Shown here piece after piece: positions 6,938-16,800 of a stretch of DNA of 26,200 bases. Numbering within the stretch: the stretch's first letter is position 1; each line of letters starts with the position of its first letter. Source of the stretch: Pontibacterium sp049599735. Its GTDB lineage: Bacteria > Pseudomonadota > Gammaproteobacteria > Pseudomonadales > Balneatricaceae. Under the pieces are notes generated by a model. It was not told the DNA's origin. It made no database searches and saw only the letters and a program-made list of their open reading frames with translations. Location of the stretch: NCBI GenBank assembly GCA_049599735.1, contig JBMYOX010000050.1, positions 1 to 26,200 on the forward strand, given 5' to 3'. Both the position numbers and the translations under genes were made by a program.

Positions 6938-8289
6938 CAGTTGTCCTCTGTAATAATAGTATCAACCGTACAGTGTAGCTGACCCTGGTGGAGTCGAACG
7001 GCTATTTTAGCGCCGGTTTCTGTTTCCTGGCTGTTATGCAGCACTTTGTTATCACTGCCTTTGACAATGGCATAACCTCTTTCCAGGGTGGCCAGGGGGC
7101 TGACGGTTTGTAGTTTACCGGCGTTGGCACTCAGTGCCATGCGGGCTTGTGTCAGGTGAGTTTTCATCAACTGTTGCAGGCGTAAGTCATTTTGCCTCAA
7201 CTGTTGCCGGTACAGCCGCAGGCGATGGCCGGGTTGCTGATTATTCAGACGTTGTTGTAAGTGAGCTAATCGGTGCTGATTGTGTTTGAGCCGATAGGTC
7301 AGCGCCTGATTTAATCGTTGTGTCAGATCATCAAGGTGCTGGCTTTGTTGCTGTAAATGATCACCCGGGTGGCGCAGTCTTGAGCGCAGGCTGTTCAGGC
7401 GTTCGTGCTGTCGGTGCAGGCGATGCTGCACCTGATGTCGCAGTCTTTGTTTTGCCTGAGATAGGCGCATTCTTAAATTGTGCTGGTCGGGGCTGACCAG
7501 TTCTGCAGCAGCAGAAGGGGTTGGCGCACGTAAATCTGCAACAAAATCTGTAATCACGACATCAACTTCATGTCCCACGGCGCTGATAACCGGAATCCGG
7601 CTTTCAAATACCGCGCGGGCAACCGCTTCGTCATTAAAGGCCCATAAATCTTCCAGCGAGCCACCACCACGTCCCAGTATGAGCAGATCACACTGTTGAT
7701 GACGATTAGCCAGCCTGATCGCTTTTTCTATCTGGGGGATAGCTTCATCACCCTGAACGGCTGTTGGGTAAAGGGTAACGGGTAGCCCGGGAAAACGCCG
7801 TTTCAGCACGGTCAGTATATCGTGAATGGCCGCACCGGTAGCGGATGTGATGATGCCTATATGACCGGGATGTTCAGGCAGCGGTTGTTTATGTCGGGTA
7901 TCAAACAGGCCTTCATGCTGCAGTCGGGCTTTTAATAATTCAAACGCCTGTTGTAGCTGGCCGCTGCCGCTGTCTTCCATAAAGTCACAAATCAGCTGGT
8001 AGTCGCCACGCCCCTCATACAGGCTGACCTTGGCACGCACTAAAACGTTGTCGCCGTTTTCAGGTTGATATTTTAGAAACTGGTTACGGTTTTTAAACAT
8101 GGCACAGCGAACCTGCGCCTTGTTATCTTTAAGTGTGAAATACCAGTGGCCGGAACCGGGACGCACAAAATTGGAAAGTTCACCTTCAACGCTTAACGTC
8201 ATAAAGGATTTTTCCAGCAGAGAGCGTGCCTGGCGGTTGAGTTCGGAGACCGAAATGGCACGGGTGCCGGTAGCATTGTCTGTATACAT
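6937..8289 (-). CDS. xseA: Exodeoxyribonuclease VII large subunit
   Basis: XseA is the catalytic subunit of exonuclease VII, which with XseB degrades single-stranded DNA from both ends and acts in mismatch repair and damage processing. The 450-residue protein matches the usual length. It has an N-terminal OB-fold (about 12-105, SVSELNRQARSLLE, then GHWYFTLKD), the catalytic core (about 125-320) with GIITSATGAAIHDI near 144, GRGGGSLEDLWAFNDE at 206-221 and GHEVDVVITDFVADLRAPTPSAAAEL at 239-264, and a long Gln/Arg/His-rich coiled coil (about 270-400). xseB is not adjacent. The gene is divergent from guaB across 197 bases. The ATG is preceded by a weak ribosome binding site only. Confidence 0.96.
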   Translation of the reverse strand: MYTDNATGTRAISVSELNRQARSLLEKSFMTLSVEGELSNFVRPGSGHWYFTLKDNKAQVRCAMFKNRNQFLKYQPENGDNVLVRAKVSLYEGRGDYQLICDFMEDSGSGQLQQAFELLKARLQHEGLFDTRHKQPLPEHPGHIGIITSATGAAIHDILTVLKRRFPGLPVTLYPTAVQGDEAIPQIEKAIRLANRHQQCDLLILGRGGGSLEDLWAFNDEAVARAVFESRIPVISAVGHEVDVVITDFVADLRAPTPSAAAELVSPDQHNLRMRLSQAKQRLRHQVQHRLHRQHERLNSLRSRLRHPGDHLQQQSQHLDDLTQRLNQALTYRLKHNQHRLAHLQQRLNNQQPGHRLRLYRQQLRQNDLRLQQLMKTHLTQARMALSANAGKLQTVSPLATLERGYAIVKGSDNKVLHNSQETETGAKIAVRLHQGQLHCTVDTIITEDN

Positions 8290-8418
8290 CTGTGCATCTT
8301 AAACGAAGTTTCCGCAGGGCTGAATCATCCGGGTTTTTATTCGATGAATTTTTATCTGTATGTCACTTATTGTTTGCAGGTTATAACAACTTTATTTAGC
8401 TGTCGGGTCATTGGTGGA

Positions 8419-8447
8419 TTGAGCAAAAAGTCTAATAGCTGTATAAT
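8419..8447 (+). promoter_or_regulatory. Sigma70 promoter for guaB
   Basis: TTGAGC (8419-8424) and a perfect TATAAT (8442-8447) are separated by exactly 17 bases, which is close to the sigma70 consensus. The start point should fall near 8454, leaving a leader of about 33 bases before the guaB ATG. The stretch just upstream is AT-rich, which would suit an UP-like contact. No PurR-type operator and no purine riboswitch fold were recognised in this interval. Confidence 0.8.
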
Positions 8448-8486
8448 TTCGCGTTTAATTTTTCAATAGATACAGGTTGGCTGCGA

Positions 8487-9956
8487 ATGTTGCGAATCGC
8501 TGAAAATGCACTCACATTTGATGATGTGCTGCTGGTTCCGGGTTACTCCGAAGTATTACCTAAGGACGTTTCTCTGAAAACCCGCTTAACTAAGGGTATT
8601 GAGCTGCATATCCCACTGGTCTCTGCGGCCATGGATACAGTGACTGAATCCCGTCTGGCGATTGCAATGGCTCAGGAGGGTGGTATTGGTATCATCCATA
8701 AGAACCTGACGATTGAACAGCAGGCCGAAGAAGTCCGTCGTGTTAAAAAATACGAAGCCGGTGTGGTGAATGACCCGGTAACCTGCAGCCCGGATATGCG
8801 TGTGGGTGATCTGCACGCGCTGGCGGCTGAGATGGGTTTTTCTGGTTTTCCGGTCATCGATAAAGGCGAGCTGGTGGGGATCGTAACCAGCCGTGATATG
8901 CGTTTTGAAAAACACCTGGATGCAACGGTTGCTTCTATTATGACGCCCAAAGAGCGTCTGGTAACGGTTGAAGAAGGGGCGGAAAAAGACAAAATCCGTA
9001 ACTTACTTCGCAAACACCGCATTGAAAAAATTCTGGTGGTTGATGGCGACTTTAAGCTTTGCGGCATGATGACCGTTAAAGATATGAACAAAGCCCAAGC
9101 TTATCCTAACGCAGCTAAAGACAGCCAGGAACGTTTACTGGTTGGCGCAGCGGTGGGTACCGGCCCTGAAACACCTGACCGGGTGGCGGCGTTGGTTAAA
9201 GCCGGTGTTGATGTCATTATTGTTGATACTGCGCACGGCCACTCTAAAGGGGTTATTGACCGTGTGGCCTGGGTTAAAGAAAACTTCCCACAGGTACAGG
9301 TTATTGGTGGCAATATTGCCACGGCTGAAGCGGCTGTTGCCCTGGCAAAAGCTGGTGCTGATGGTGTTAAAGTGGGTATCGGTCCGGGCTCTATTTGTAC
9401 AACCCGTATTGTTGCTGGTGTGGGTGTGCCTCAGATTTCGGCAGTGGCCAATGTGTCCACTGCACTGGAAGAATACGGTGTGCCGGTTATTGCTGATGGT
9501 GGTATTCGTTTCTCAGGTGATTTAGCTAAAGCGATTGTTGCCGGTGCCTCTGCGGTGATGGTGGGGTCTATGCTGGCTGGTACGGATGAAGCGCCGGGTG
9601 AAGTGGAGCTTTTCCAGGGCCGTGCTTATAAATCTTACCGTGGTATGGGCTCTTTAGGGGCGATGGGTCAGAGCAGTGGCTCTTCTGACCGTTATTTCCA
9701 GGATGCAACTGCAGGTGTTGAAAAGCTGGTACCTGAAGGCATTGAAGGCCGTGTTGCTTGTAAAGGCCCGATGGGCGGTGTTGTTCATCAGTTAGTGGGT
9801 GGCTTACGGGCTTCTATGGGTTATACCGGCAGTGCTGATATTGCGATCATGCGTTCTGTGCCACAGTTTGTGCAGATTACCAATGCAGGCATGGCTGAAA
9901 GCCATGTGCATGATGTAAGCATCACTAAAGAAGCACCTAATTACCGCGTCGGTTAA
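8487..9956 (+). CDS. guaB: Inosine-5'-monophosphate dehydrogenase
   Basis: GuaB oxidises IMP to XMP with NAD+, the committed step of GMP synthesis, as a cytoplasmic tetramer or octamer. The 489-residue sequence opens with the family hallmark LTFDDVLLVPGYSEVLP. It carries two CBS domains roughly between residues 93 and 205 (GVVNDPVTCSPD..., ASIMTPKERLVTVEEG...). The catalytic loop GIGPGSICTTR holds the nucleophile C304, and the flap GMGSLGAMGQ follows near residue 386. The length equals that of most gammaproteobacterial homologues (E. coli 488). A strong promoter precedes it, and a hairpin with T-run follows 23 bases after its stop, before guaA. No truncation or missing residue was seen. Confidence 0.98.
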   Translation: MLRIAENALTFDDVLLVPGYSEVLPKDVSLKTRLTKGIELHIPLVSAAMDTVTESRLAIAMAQEGGIGIIHKNLTIEQQAEEVRRVKKYEAGVVNDPVTCSPDMRVGDLHALAAEMGFSGFPVIDKGELVGIVTSRDMRFEKHLDATVASIMTPKERLVTVEEGAEKDKIRNLLRKHRIEKILVVDGDFKLCGMMTVKDMNKAQAYPNAAKDSQERLLVGAAVGTGPETPDRVAALVKAGVDVIIVDTAHGHSKGVIDRVAWVKENFPQVQVIGGNIATAEAAVALAKAGADGVKVGIGPGSICTTRIVAGVGVPQISAVANVSTALEEYGVPVIADGGIRFSGDLAKAIVAGASAVMVGSMLAGTDEAPGEVELFQGRAYKSYRGMGSLGAMGQSSGSSDRYFQDATAGVEKLVPEGIEGRVACKGPMGGVVHQLVGGLRASMGYTGSADIAIMRSVPQFVQITNAGMAESHVHDVSITKEAPNYRVG

Positions 9957-9979
9957 TTATACAAATTTAAACAGGCAGC

Positions 9980-10012
9980 ATGGGGTGGTGATTACTGCCC
10001 CATTTTTGTTTT
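9980..10012 (+). terminator. Intercistronic intrinsic terminator/attenuator, guaB-guaA
   Basis: ATGGGGTGGT pairs with ACTGCCCCAT around a GATT loop (ten pairs, two of them wobble) and is followed directly by TTTTTGTTTT. This is a textbook intrinsic terminator shape. It lies between guaB and guaA, ending about 26 bases before the guaA ATG, and I see no good promoter between it and guaA. It is therefore likely a partial terminator that sets the guaB:guaA ratio. Confidence 0.75.
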
Positions 10013-10038
10013 CAGCGACGCCACCGGAGTGATCGTAA

Positions 10039-11619
10039 ATGACCAAAGATATTCACGCTCAACGCATTCTGATTCTGGATTTTGGTTCACAGTACACACA
10101 GCTGATTGCTCGTCGTGTCCGTGAGATCGGGGTTTACTGTGAAATTTACGCCTGGGATCTGGACGATCAGGCCATCCGGGATTTTAATCCTAAAGGGATT
10201 ATTCTGGCGGGTGGCCCGGAGTCTGTGACTGAAGGTGAAGCGCCACGTGCGCCTGATGCAGTCTTTGATCTGGGCGTGCCTGTGCTGGGTATCTGTTACG
10301 GCATGCAGACCATGGCATCACAGCTGGGCGGCAAAGTTGAAACTTCTGCCAAGCGTGAGTTTGGTTATGCCCAGGTGCGCCTGGAAAGTAGCCCAAGTGC
10401 TCTGCTCGAAGGCATCGAAGATCATGTGGCGAACAATGGCACGCTGCTGCTGGATGTCTGGATGAGTCATGGTGATAAAGTCACCGAGCTGCCTGAAGGT
10501 TTTGGTGTGATTGCGGCTACTGATTCTGCACCAATTGCAGCCATGTGCCACCCTGAGAAGCATTATTACGGTGTGCAGTTCCACCCGGAAGTAACGCATA
10601 CCAAGCAGGGTGGTCGCATCCTTGAACGTTTTATCCGCAAGATTTGTGGTGCTGAGGCGCTCTGGAATCCGGCGAATATTATCGAAGACCTGATTCAGAA
10701 AGTGCAGTCCCAGGTGGGTGATAGAAAAGTCCTGCTGGGCCTGTCCGGTGGTGTGGATTCTTCTGTTGTGGCGGCACTATTGCATAAAGCAATCGGTGAG
10801 CAGCTGACCTGTGTTTTTGTGGATAACGGCTTGCTGCGTAAGAACGAAGGCGATCAGGTGATGGACATGTTCGCCAAGAACATGGGTGTGCGTGTTATTC
10901 GCTCTGAATCGGCTGACCTGTTCCTGGGGCGTCTGCAGGGTGAAAATGATCCCGAGAAGAAACGTAAGCTTATTGGTAATGCTTTTATCGAAGTATTCGA
11001 TGAAGAAGCGGGCAAGCTGAAAGATGTGGATTTCCTGGCGCAGGGTACTATTTACCCGGATGTAATCGAGTCTGCCGCCTCTAAAACCGGTAAAGCACAT
11101 GTGATCAAGTCGCACCATAATGTGGGCGGTCTGCCGGATGATATGGCGCTTGAGCTGGTTGAGCCGTTGCGTGAGTTGTTTAAAGACGAAGTCAGAAAAA
11201 TCGGCCTGGAGCTGGGTCTGCCTTACGATATGGTTTACCGTCATCCGTTCCCGGGCCCGGGTCTGGGTGTGCGTATTCTGGGTGAAGTTAAAAAAGAATA
11301 CGCGGATATCCTGCGTGAAGCCGATGCTATCTTTATTGAAGAGTTGCACCGTGCTGACTGGTACCACAAAACCAGTCAGGCGTTTGCCGTCTTCCTGCCG
11401 GTTAAGTCCGTTGGTGTCGTGGGTGATGGTCGTCGTTATGAATACGTGATTGCTTTGCGTGCCGTAGAAACCATCGACTTTATGACCGCTCGTTGGGCGC
11501 ATCTGCCGTATGAATTGCTGGAAACCGTTTCGGGTCGCATTATTAATGAAATTTCTAAGGTTTCCCGTGTGACTTATGACGTAAGCTCTAAGCCGCCTGC
11601 GACTATCGAGTGGGAATAA
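10039..11619 (+). CDS. guaA: GMP synthase (glutamine-hydrolysing)
   Basis: GuaA aminates XMP to GMP using glutamine and ATP, directly after GuaB in the pathway. The 526-residue protein has an N-terminal class I glutamine amidotransferase (about 10-200) with nucleophile C86 in GICYGMQ and the His/Glu pair at about 182/184 in FHPEV. The ATP pyrophosphatase domain starts near residue 210 with the PP-loop LGLSGGVDSSV. The C-terminal dimerisation domain has the conserved RHPFPGPGLGVRILGE segment and ends with the family-typical KPPATIEWE. A GGAG site precedes the ATG. The gene is in the same direction as guaB, 82 bases away, with a putative attenuator between them and a strong terminator after it. 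Confidence 0.98.
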   Translation: MTKDIHAQRILILDFGSQYTQLIARRVREIGVYCEIYAWDLDDQAIRDFNPKGIILAGGPESVTEGEAPRAPDAVFDLGVPVLGICYGMQTMASQLGGKVETSAKREFGYAQVRLESSPSALLEGIEDHVANNGTLLLDVWMSHGDKVTELPEGFGVIAATDSAPIAAMCHPEKHYYGVQFHPEVTHTKQGGRILERFIRKICGAEALWNPANIIEDLIQKVQSQVGDRKVLLGLSGGVDSSVVAALLHKAIGEQLTCVFVDNGLLRKNEGDQVMDMFAKNMGVRVIRSESADLFLGRLQGENDPEKKRKLIGNAFIEVFDEEAGKLKDVDFLAQGTIYPDVIESAASKTGKAHVIKSHHNVGGLPDDMALELVEPLRELFKDEVRKIGLELGLPYDMVYRHPFPGPGLGVRILGEVKKEYADILREADAIFIEELHRADWYHKTSQAFAVFLPVKSVGVVGDGRRYEYVIALRAVETIDFMTARWAHLPYELLETVSGRIINEISKVSRVTYDVSSKPPATIEWE

Positions 11620-11650
11620 CCCTGGGTTTTTAAGGTTTTGTTAGTTTCAT

Positions 11651-11676
11651 AAAAACCCGCTTTTGCGGGTTTTTTT
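11651..11676 (+). terminator. Intrinsic terminator after guaA
   Basis: AACCCGC and GCGGGTT pair around TTTT, preceded by a run of A and followed by a run of T (to 11676). This is a strong intrinsic terminator. The A-run also gives a plausible terminator on the opposite strand, though no minus-strand gene ends here. tadA starts only 24 bases further on, leaving little room for its own promoter. Confidence 0.9.
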
Positions 11677-11699
11677 ATACGCTGGATGGGAAGTTTGAG

Positions 11700-12212
11700 A
11701 TGGCAGTAGGTGAGTCTTCTACTCAGGATGAGCACTGGATGCGCGCTGCGCTGCTGTTAGCTGAGCGGGCGGCCGAAGCGGGTGAAGTGCCGGTGGGTGC
11801 GGTGGTTGTGCTAAATGGTGAGGTGATCGGTGAAGGCTGGAATCACCCGATCAGCGGGCATGACCCAACGGCCCATGCTGAAGTGATGGCATTAAGGGAT
11901 GCAGCGCAGAGAATTGGCAATTACCGGCTGGTGGATGCGCAGCTTTATGTCACGATCGAACCCTGCACTATGTGCACTGGCGCGTTAGTTCATGCGCGTA
12001 TCCGGCGGCTGGTTTATGGTGCTGCTGAGCCCAAGTCGGGAGTTGTCTGTAGTAACGGGGGGCTGCTTGATCAGGGGTGGTTAAACCATAAGGTGGAATA
12101 TACCGGTGGTGTGTTGGCGGAAGCCTGCAGTGAGCGTATCAGTCGATTTTTTCGTGTGCGAAGGGCAGAGAAAAAAGCGGCCCGGCGACGCGGGCCTTCA
12201 GCAGAGGAGTAG
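11700..12212 (+). CDS. tadA: tRNA-specific adenosine deaminase
   Basis: TadA deaminates adenosine 34 to inosine in the wobble position of tRNA-Arg(ACG), letting one tRNA read several arginine codons. The 170-residue protein has the complete cytidine-deaminase-fold zinc site: H59 with the proton-shuttling E61 (TAHAEV), and C89 and C92 (EPCTMC). GEVPVGAVVV near residue 28 and RIGNYRL near 71 are typical. The C-terminus is basic (RRAEKKAARRRG). GGGAAG stands upstream of the ATG at 11700; an internal ATG at 11739 would lose the N-terminal dozen residues but not the core. It follows the guaA terminator by 24 bases, so expression may depend on read-through. Its last codons overlap a probable mltF terminator on the other strand. 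Confidence 0.96.
   Translation: MAVGESSTQDEHWMRAALLLAERAAEAGEVPVGAVVVLNGEVIGEGWNHPISGHDPTAHAEVMALRDAAQRIGNYRLVDAQLYVTIEPCTMCTGALVHARIRRLVYGAAEPKSGVVCSNGGLLDQGWLNHKVEYTGGVLAEACSERISRFFRVRRAEKKAARRRGPSAEE
12171..12196 (-). terminator. mltF terminator embedded in tadA 3' coding end
   Basis: Read on the minus strand, GGCCCG and CGGGCC form a perfect six-pair stem with a six-base loop, followed by GC and then TTTTTT. It lies about 38 bases beyond the mltF stop, so it is correctly placed and oriented to end mltF transcription. The same bases encode the basic tail of TadA on the plus strand (lysine AAA codons supply the T-run). Confidence 0.65.
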
Positions 12213-12233
12213 CTCTGTTCTGTGTAAAGGTGC

Positions 12234-13715
12234 CTACAAGGGCGATTTTAAGCCTTTAATGATCTGGTTTCCCCCCGGTTGTTCGTTGGCTGCGGTACCT
12301 TTGTCGGACAGCAGGTTATTGGCTTCACGCATCTGGCTGAGCTGGCCTTCCCAGCGGATCAGTTCCAGATAGCGGCGAATATTCTTAACATAAGTGACCG
12401 GCTCATAACCCCGAGCGTAACCACGTTTTACTGTATTGTAATAACGGGCTTTGGTTAGCAGGGGCAGGAACTCTGTTACCTGGTTCCAGTGATTAGGGCT
12501 TTTCCCTGCGCGCTGGGTCAGTATGCGGGCATCTTCCAGGTGGCCAAAGCCGATATTGTAGCTGGCCAGGGCAAACCATATTTTATCTTCTTCCTGAACG
12601 CGTTTGGGTATTCGCCGGATTGTTTTCGCAAAATACTTAGCGCCGCCCATAATGCTTTGCTCTGCATCGGTTCGGTCGGTTACACCGACCTCTTTGGCGG
12701 TGGCATGCGTCAGCATCATCAGGCCACGCACACCGGTGGGTGAAACGGCTTTCGGATTCCAGTGAGACTCCTGATATGAGATAGCCGCCAGTAATTGCCA
12801 GTCGATACCGGTATTCTTTTCAGCCTCATAAAAATAAGGTTTGAGTTTTTTCAGGCGGGTTTGTACGTGTTTTCGAAAGGTTAAAGTATCAAAAAAGTTC
12901 AGCTGATTTTCACGCTTGAGGTACTTTTCTTCCAGTTGACGAATCAGCGCTTGGGTTTCAGCTTTTTTAAAGAAAACCTCGAAGGCGAGCCGCAGGGATT
13001 GATCGGTTTTTTTATTGTGCATCCAGGCCAGTGGCTGGGCGTCTGTGAGTGACAGGCTTTTATTCAGGCCGGGGAAATAAGAACTGTGGGAATCATAAGT
13101 GACCGTATCCATCACCGTGAAATCAACTTCACGTTTGTGCACTTTTTCCAGCAGATCCAGTGTGGAATGTTCACCGGATTCCTGCCACTGCAGTTCCGGA
13201 TGGCTTTGTTGTAGTTTTTTCAGTGCCTCGGCATGACTGCTGTTTTTAGGCACAACCAGGCTGCGCCCTAAAACATCATTAATAGTTTTGGGGGCCGGGC
13301 GGCCCTGTTTAATGCGATAGACCAGCGAAGAGCCTGTGTATAGATAAGGCGGGGAAAATGAAAAGTGCTTCTGACGCTGGGGTGTGATCGTCAGGTTGGC
13401 TGCCGCTATATGTGCTTCTTCGGCTTTGATAATGGCAAAAATATCGCTGAAGGTAGGAGCCAGCATGACTTCAAGTTCAACGCCGATATGGTCAGTAAAG
13501 GCTTTGACCAGCTCGTATTCAAAGCCTGCGGGTTCGCCTTTATCAAGAAAATAAGTCGTGGGTGTATTACGTGTGACCAGCTTCAGGGTGCCGACTTCTT
13601 TGATTTCCTGAAGCTGGGTTTTGCCGTGATAACCAAAAAAAGCAGGAATGCTCAGAAGAATGAGTAATCCTAATACATGTGCAATATCTTTTTTATAGCG
13701 AAGAATCGGCAACAT
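12234..13715 (-). CDS. mltF: Membrane-bound lytic murein transglycosylase F
   Basis: MltF cleaves the MurNAc-GlcNAc bond of peptidoglycan to leave 1,6-anhydro ends and works in the periplasm. The 493-residue protein has an N-terminal hydrophobic segment (about 13-28). A solute-binding-protein-like domain follows (about 42-270, GTLKLVTRNTPTTYF, GFEYELVKAF), which in this family regulates activity. The SLT catalytic domain (about 290-440) carries E316 in AISYQESHW, then SPTGVRGLMMLT and LASYNIGFGH. No lipobox cysteine is present in the N-terminus, so it is probably exported by Sec or anchored by the hydrophobic helix rather than lipidated. It is convergent with tadA (21 bases apart) and divergent from purL. 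Confidence 0.95.
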   Translation of the reverse strand: MLPILRYKKDIAHVLGLLILLSIPAFFGYHGKTQLQEIKEVGTLKLVTRNTPTTYFLDKGEPAGFEYELVKAFTDHIGVELEVMLAPTFSDIFAIIKAEEAHIAAANLTITPQRQKHFSFSPPYLYTGSSLVYRIKQGRPAPKTINDVLGRSLVVPKNSSHAEALKKLQQSHPELQWQESGEHSTLDLLEKVHKREVDFTVMDTVTYDSHSSYFPGLNKSLSLTDAQPLAWMHNKKTDQSLRLAFEVFFKKAETQALIRQLEEKYLKRENQLNFFDTLTFRKHVQTRLKKLKPYFYEAEKNTGIDWQLLAAISYQESHWNPKAVSPTGVRGLMMLTHATAKEVGVTDRTDAEQSIMGGAKYFAKTIRRIPKRVQEEDKIWFALASYNIGFGHLEDARILTQRAGKSPNHWNQVTEFLPLLTKARYYNTVKRGYARGYEPVTYVKNIRRYLELIRWEGQLSQMREANNLLSDKGTAANEQPGGNQIIKGLKSPL

Positions 13716-13823
13716 AATCGTACTTTTCTGGTATCTGATAGGATGTTTCAGGTAAAATTAGCCTCTGATTTTCTCCTGTAACCACGGCTTGCCCGGCTAC
13801 TTTCAAGAGGCTTCGTAAAAAAC

Positions 13824-16800
13824 ATGCTAGCACTGCGTGGAGCGCCTGCTCTTTCTGCTTTTCGTCACGAAAAGCTGCTGTCAGTTCTTAAGTCCAAAGT
13901 CCCTGCAGTTACTGCATTGTACAGCGAGTACATGCATTTTTCTGATATAGAGCAGACGCTCTCAGCAGAAAACCAACAGGTACTGGACCGCGTTCTGCGT
14001 TACGGTCCTAAAGCTGAAGTTGAAGAGCCTGCGGGTCAGCTTTATCTGGTTGTTCCACGTCCGGGTACTATTTCACCCTGGTCTTCAAAGGCCACTGATA
14101 TTGTACACAATTGTGGCTTGCACGATATCAGGCGTATAGAGCGGGGTGTTGCTTACTATATTCAGGTATCCGGCGATTTGGATCAAGCCTCAAATGAGGC
14201 AATTATCGATATCCTGCATGACCGCATGGTTGAAGCGGTTTTACCTACGCTGGATAGCGCAGCGGATTTGTTTGTTGTAGACAGCCCTGCGCCTTTGACA
14301 TCGGTTGATATATTATCAGGTGGACGGGATGCCCTGGTGGCCGCGAATACCGCGCTGGGCCTGGCCCTGGCTGATGATGAAATTGATTATCTTGTTGGCA
14401 GCTTTATTGATCTGGCACGTAATCCCACCGATGTGGAGCTTATGATGTTCGCGCAGGCGAACTCCGAGCACTGCCGCCATAAGATTTTTAATGCGTCCTG
14501 GGATATTGACGGTGAAGCACAGGAAAAATCACTTTTCAGCATGATCCGTAACACCAATGAGCTTAATGGCGAAGGTGTACTTTCTGCTTATAAAGATAAT
14601 GCTTCGGTTATCGTGGGCTCTAAAGCGGGTCGTTTCTTCCCGAATCCGGAGACTAAAGCGTATAGCTACAATGAAGAAGCTATCCAGATTCTGATGAAAG
14701 TGGAAACCCACAACCACCCAACGGCCATTGCACCTCATTCCGGTGCGGCAACCGGTTCCGGCGGTGAAATTCGTGATGAAGGCGCGACCGGTAAAGGCTC
14801 AAAACCCAAAGCGGGCCTGAATGGCTTTTCTGTCTCCGACCTGAATATTCCGGGTTTTGAGCAGCCCTGGGAATCCCGGTACGGTAAACCTGAGCGTATT
14901 GTCAGCGCACTGGATATTATGGTTGAAGGGCCGATTGGTGCGGCAGCCTTTAACAATGAATTTGGTCGTCCTAATCTGACAGGTTACTTCCGTACTTTTG
15001 AACAGAAGGTAAACGGAGCAGCCGGTGAAGAAGTCCGTGGTTATCATAAACCCATTATGATTGCCGGTGGTCTGGGCAATATCCGTGATGACCATGTGGA
15101 AAAAGGTGAGATTCCGGTTGGCGCTAAGTTGATCTGTCTGGGTGGCCCTGCCATGCAGATTGGTCTGGGCGGCGGTGCGGCTTCTTCCATGTCATCCGGT
15201 ACCTCCTCGGCAGATCTGGACTTTGCCTCGGTTCAGCGTGATAACCCGGAGATGGAGCGCCGTTGTCAGGAAGTGATTGATCAGTGCTGGCAGCAGGGTG
15301 ATAACAACCCGATTGCCTTTATCCACGATGTAGGTGCGGGTGGTTTATCTAACGCATTCCCTGAGCTGGTGAAAGACGGTGGTCGTGGTGGTAACTTCGA
15401 ACTGCGTAATGTTAATAACGATGAGCCGGGCATGAGCCCGTTGGCGATCTGGTGTAACGAAGCCCAGGAGCGTTACGTAATGGCTGTTGAGCCACAGGAT
15501 ATGGCGCGCTTTGAAGCGATCTGTGCCCGTGAGCGTTGTCCTTATGCCGTTGTGGGTGAAGCAACTTCTGAAATGCACCTGACCTTAGGGGATACGCATT
15601 TCGAGAATAAGCCGGTTGATCTGCCGATGACTGTGTTGTTTGGCAAACCACCAAAAATGCACCGCTCCGTTACCCGTCATACCTATGATATTCCTGAGTT
15701 TGACGCCACGGCAATTGATCTGGCAGAAGCCGCTGAGCGGGTAATGAAATTACCGGCCGTGGGTTCCAAGTCCTTCCTGATTACCATTGGTGACCGTTCA
15801 ATCACTGGTACTGTAGCCCGTGACCAGATGGTTGGTCCCTGGCAGGTGCCGGTTGCAGACTGTGCGGTTACCACGGCGTCTTATGATACCCATGCGGGTG
15901 AAGCGATGGCGATGGGTGAGCGGACTCCGCTGGCATTGGTTGATTCTCCGGCTTCCGGGCGTATGGCCATTGGTGAAACACTGACTAATCTGGCAGCGGC
16001 GCGTATTGAAAAAATTGCAGATATCAAACTATCTGCCAACTGGATGTGTGCAGCGAGTCATCCGGGTGAAGGTGAAAAACTTTACGATACGGTTAAAGCC
16101 GTGGGAATGGAGCTTTGTCCACAGCTGGGTATCAGCATTCCGGTGGGTAAAGACTCTATGTCCATGCGCACGGTCTGGAATGATGGAGGCGAAGAAAAAG
16201 CCGTCACTGCCCCTATGTCGGTAGTGATTTCCGGTTTTGCACCGGTACTGGATGCCCGTAAAACATTGACTCCTCAGTTGCGCACAGATCAGGGTGAAAC
16301 CGATCTTATTTTGCTGGATCTGGGTAATGGCAAGAATCGTCTGGGTCTGTCTGCTCTGGCGCAGGTTTATAACGAAGTCGGTTCGGACGTGCCTGATGTG
16401 GATGATGCCGGGCAACTGTCAGCCTTCTTCGCAGCTATTCAGGAGCTGAATAATCAGGGCCTGTTGCTGGCCTATCATGACCGTGCTGACGGTGGTTTAT
16501 TTACAACGATTGTGGAAATGGCTTTTGCCGGTCATACCGGTGTGGATCTGAATCTGGAAATGCTGGCGGCTGATCGTAATGAATGTGCCGCGGCACTTTA
16601 TGCCGAAGAGCTGGGTGCGGTAATTCAGGTAAAACGTTCCGATACCGAGCAGGTACTGGTTGAGTTGAATGCGGCCGGTCTGGGTGAGATTGTCAGCGTG
16701 GTGGGTTCGCTCAACCTGGATGATCAGATTTGTGTGCACTTTGATGAAGAAGAAATCTACGCAGAAAACCGGGTGCAGTTGCAGCGCTGGTGGGCCGAGA

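Noticed and set aside
8290..8486. Purine riboswitch or PurR operator upstream of guaB
   Set aside because: No purine aptamer core pairing and no ACGCAAACGTTTGCGT-like site; only a sigma70 promoter is visible.
10777..11502. Minus-strand open frame of 241 residues opposite guaA
   Set aside because: Entirely antisense to the conserved GMP synthase synthetase domain, with no plausible start signal or domain.
13716..13823. Promoter for purL around TAAAAT at 13753-13758
   Set aside because: No acceptable -35 hexamer at 16-18 bases; too weak to list as a feature.
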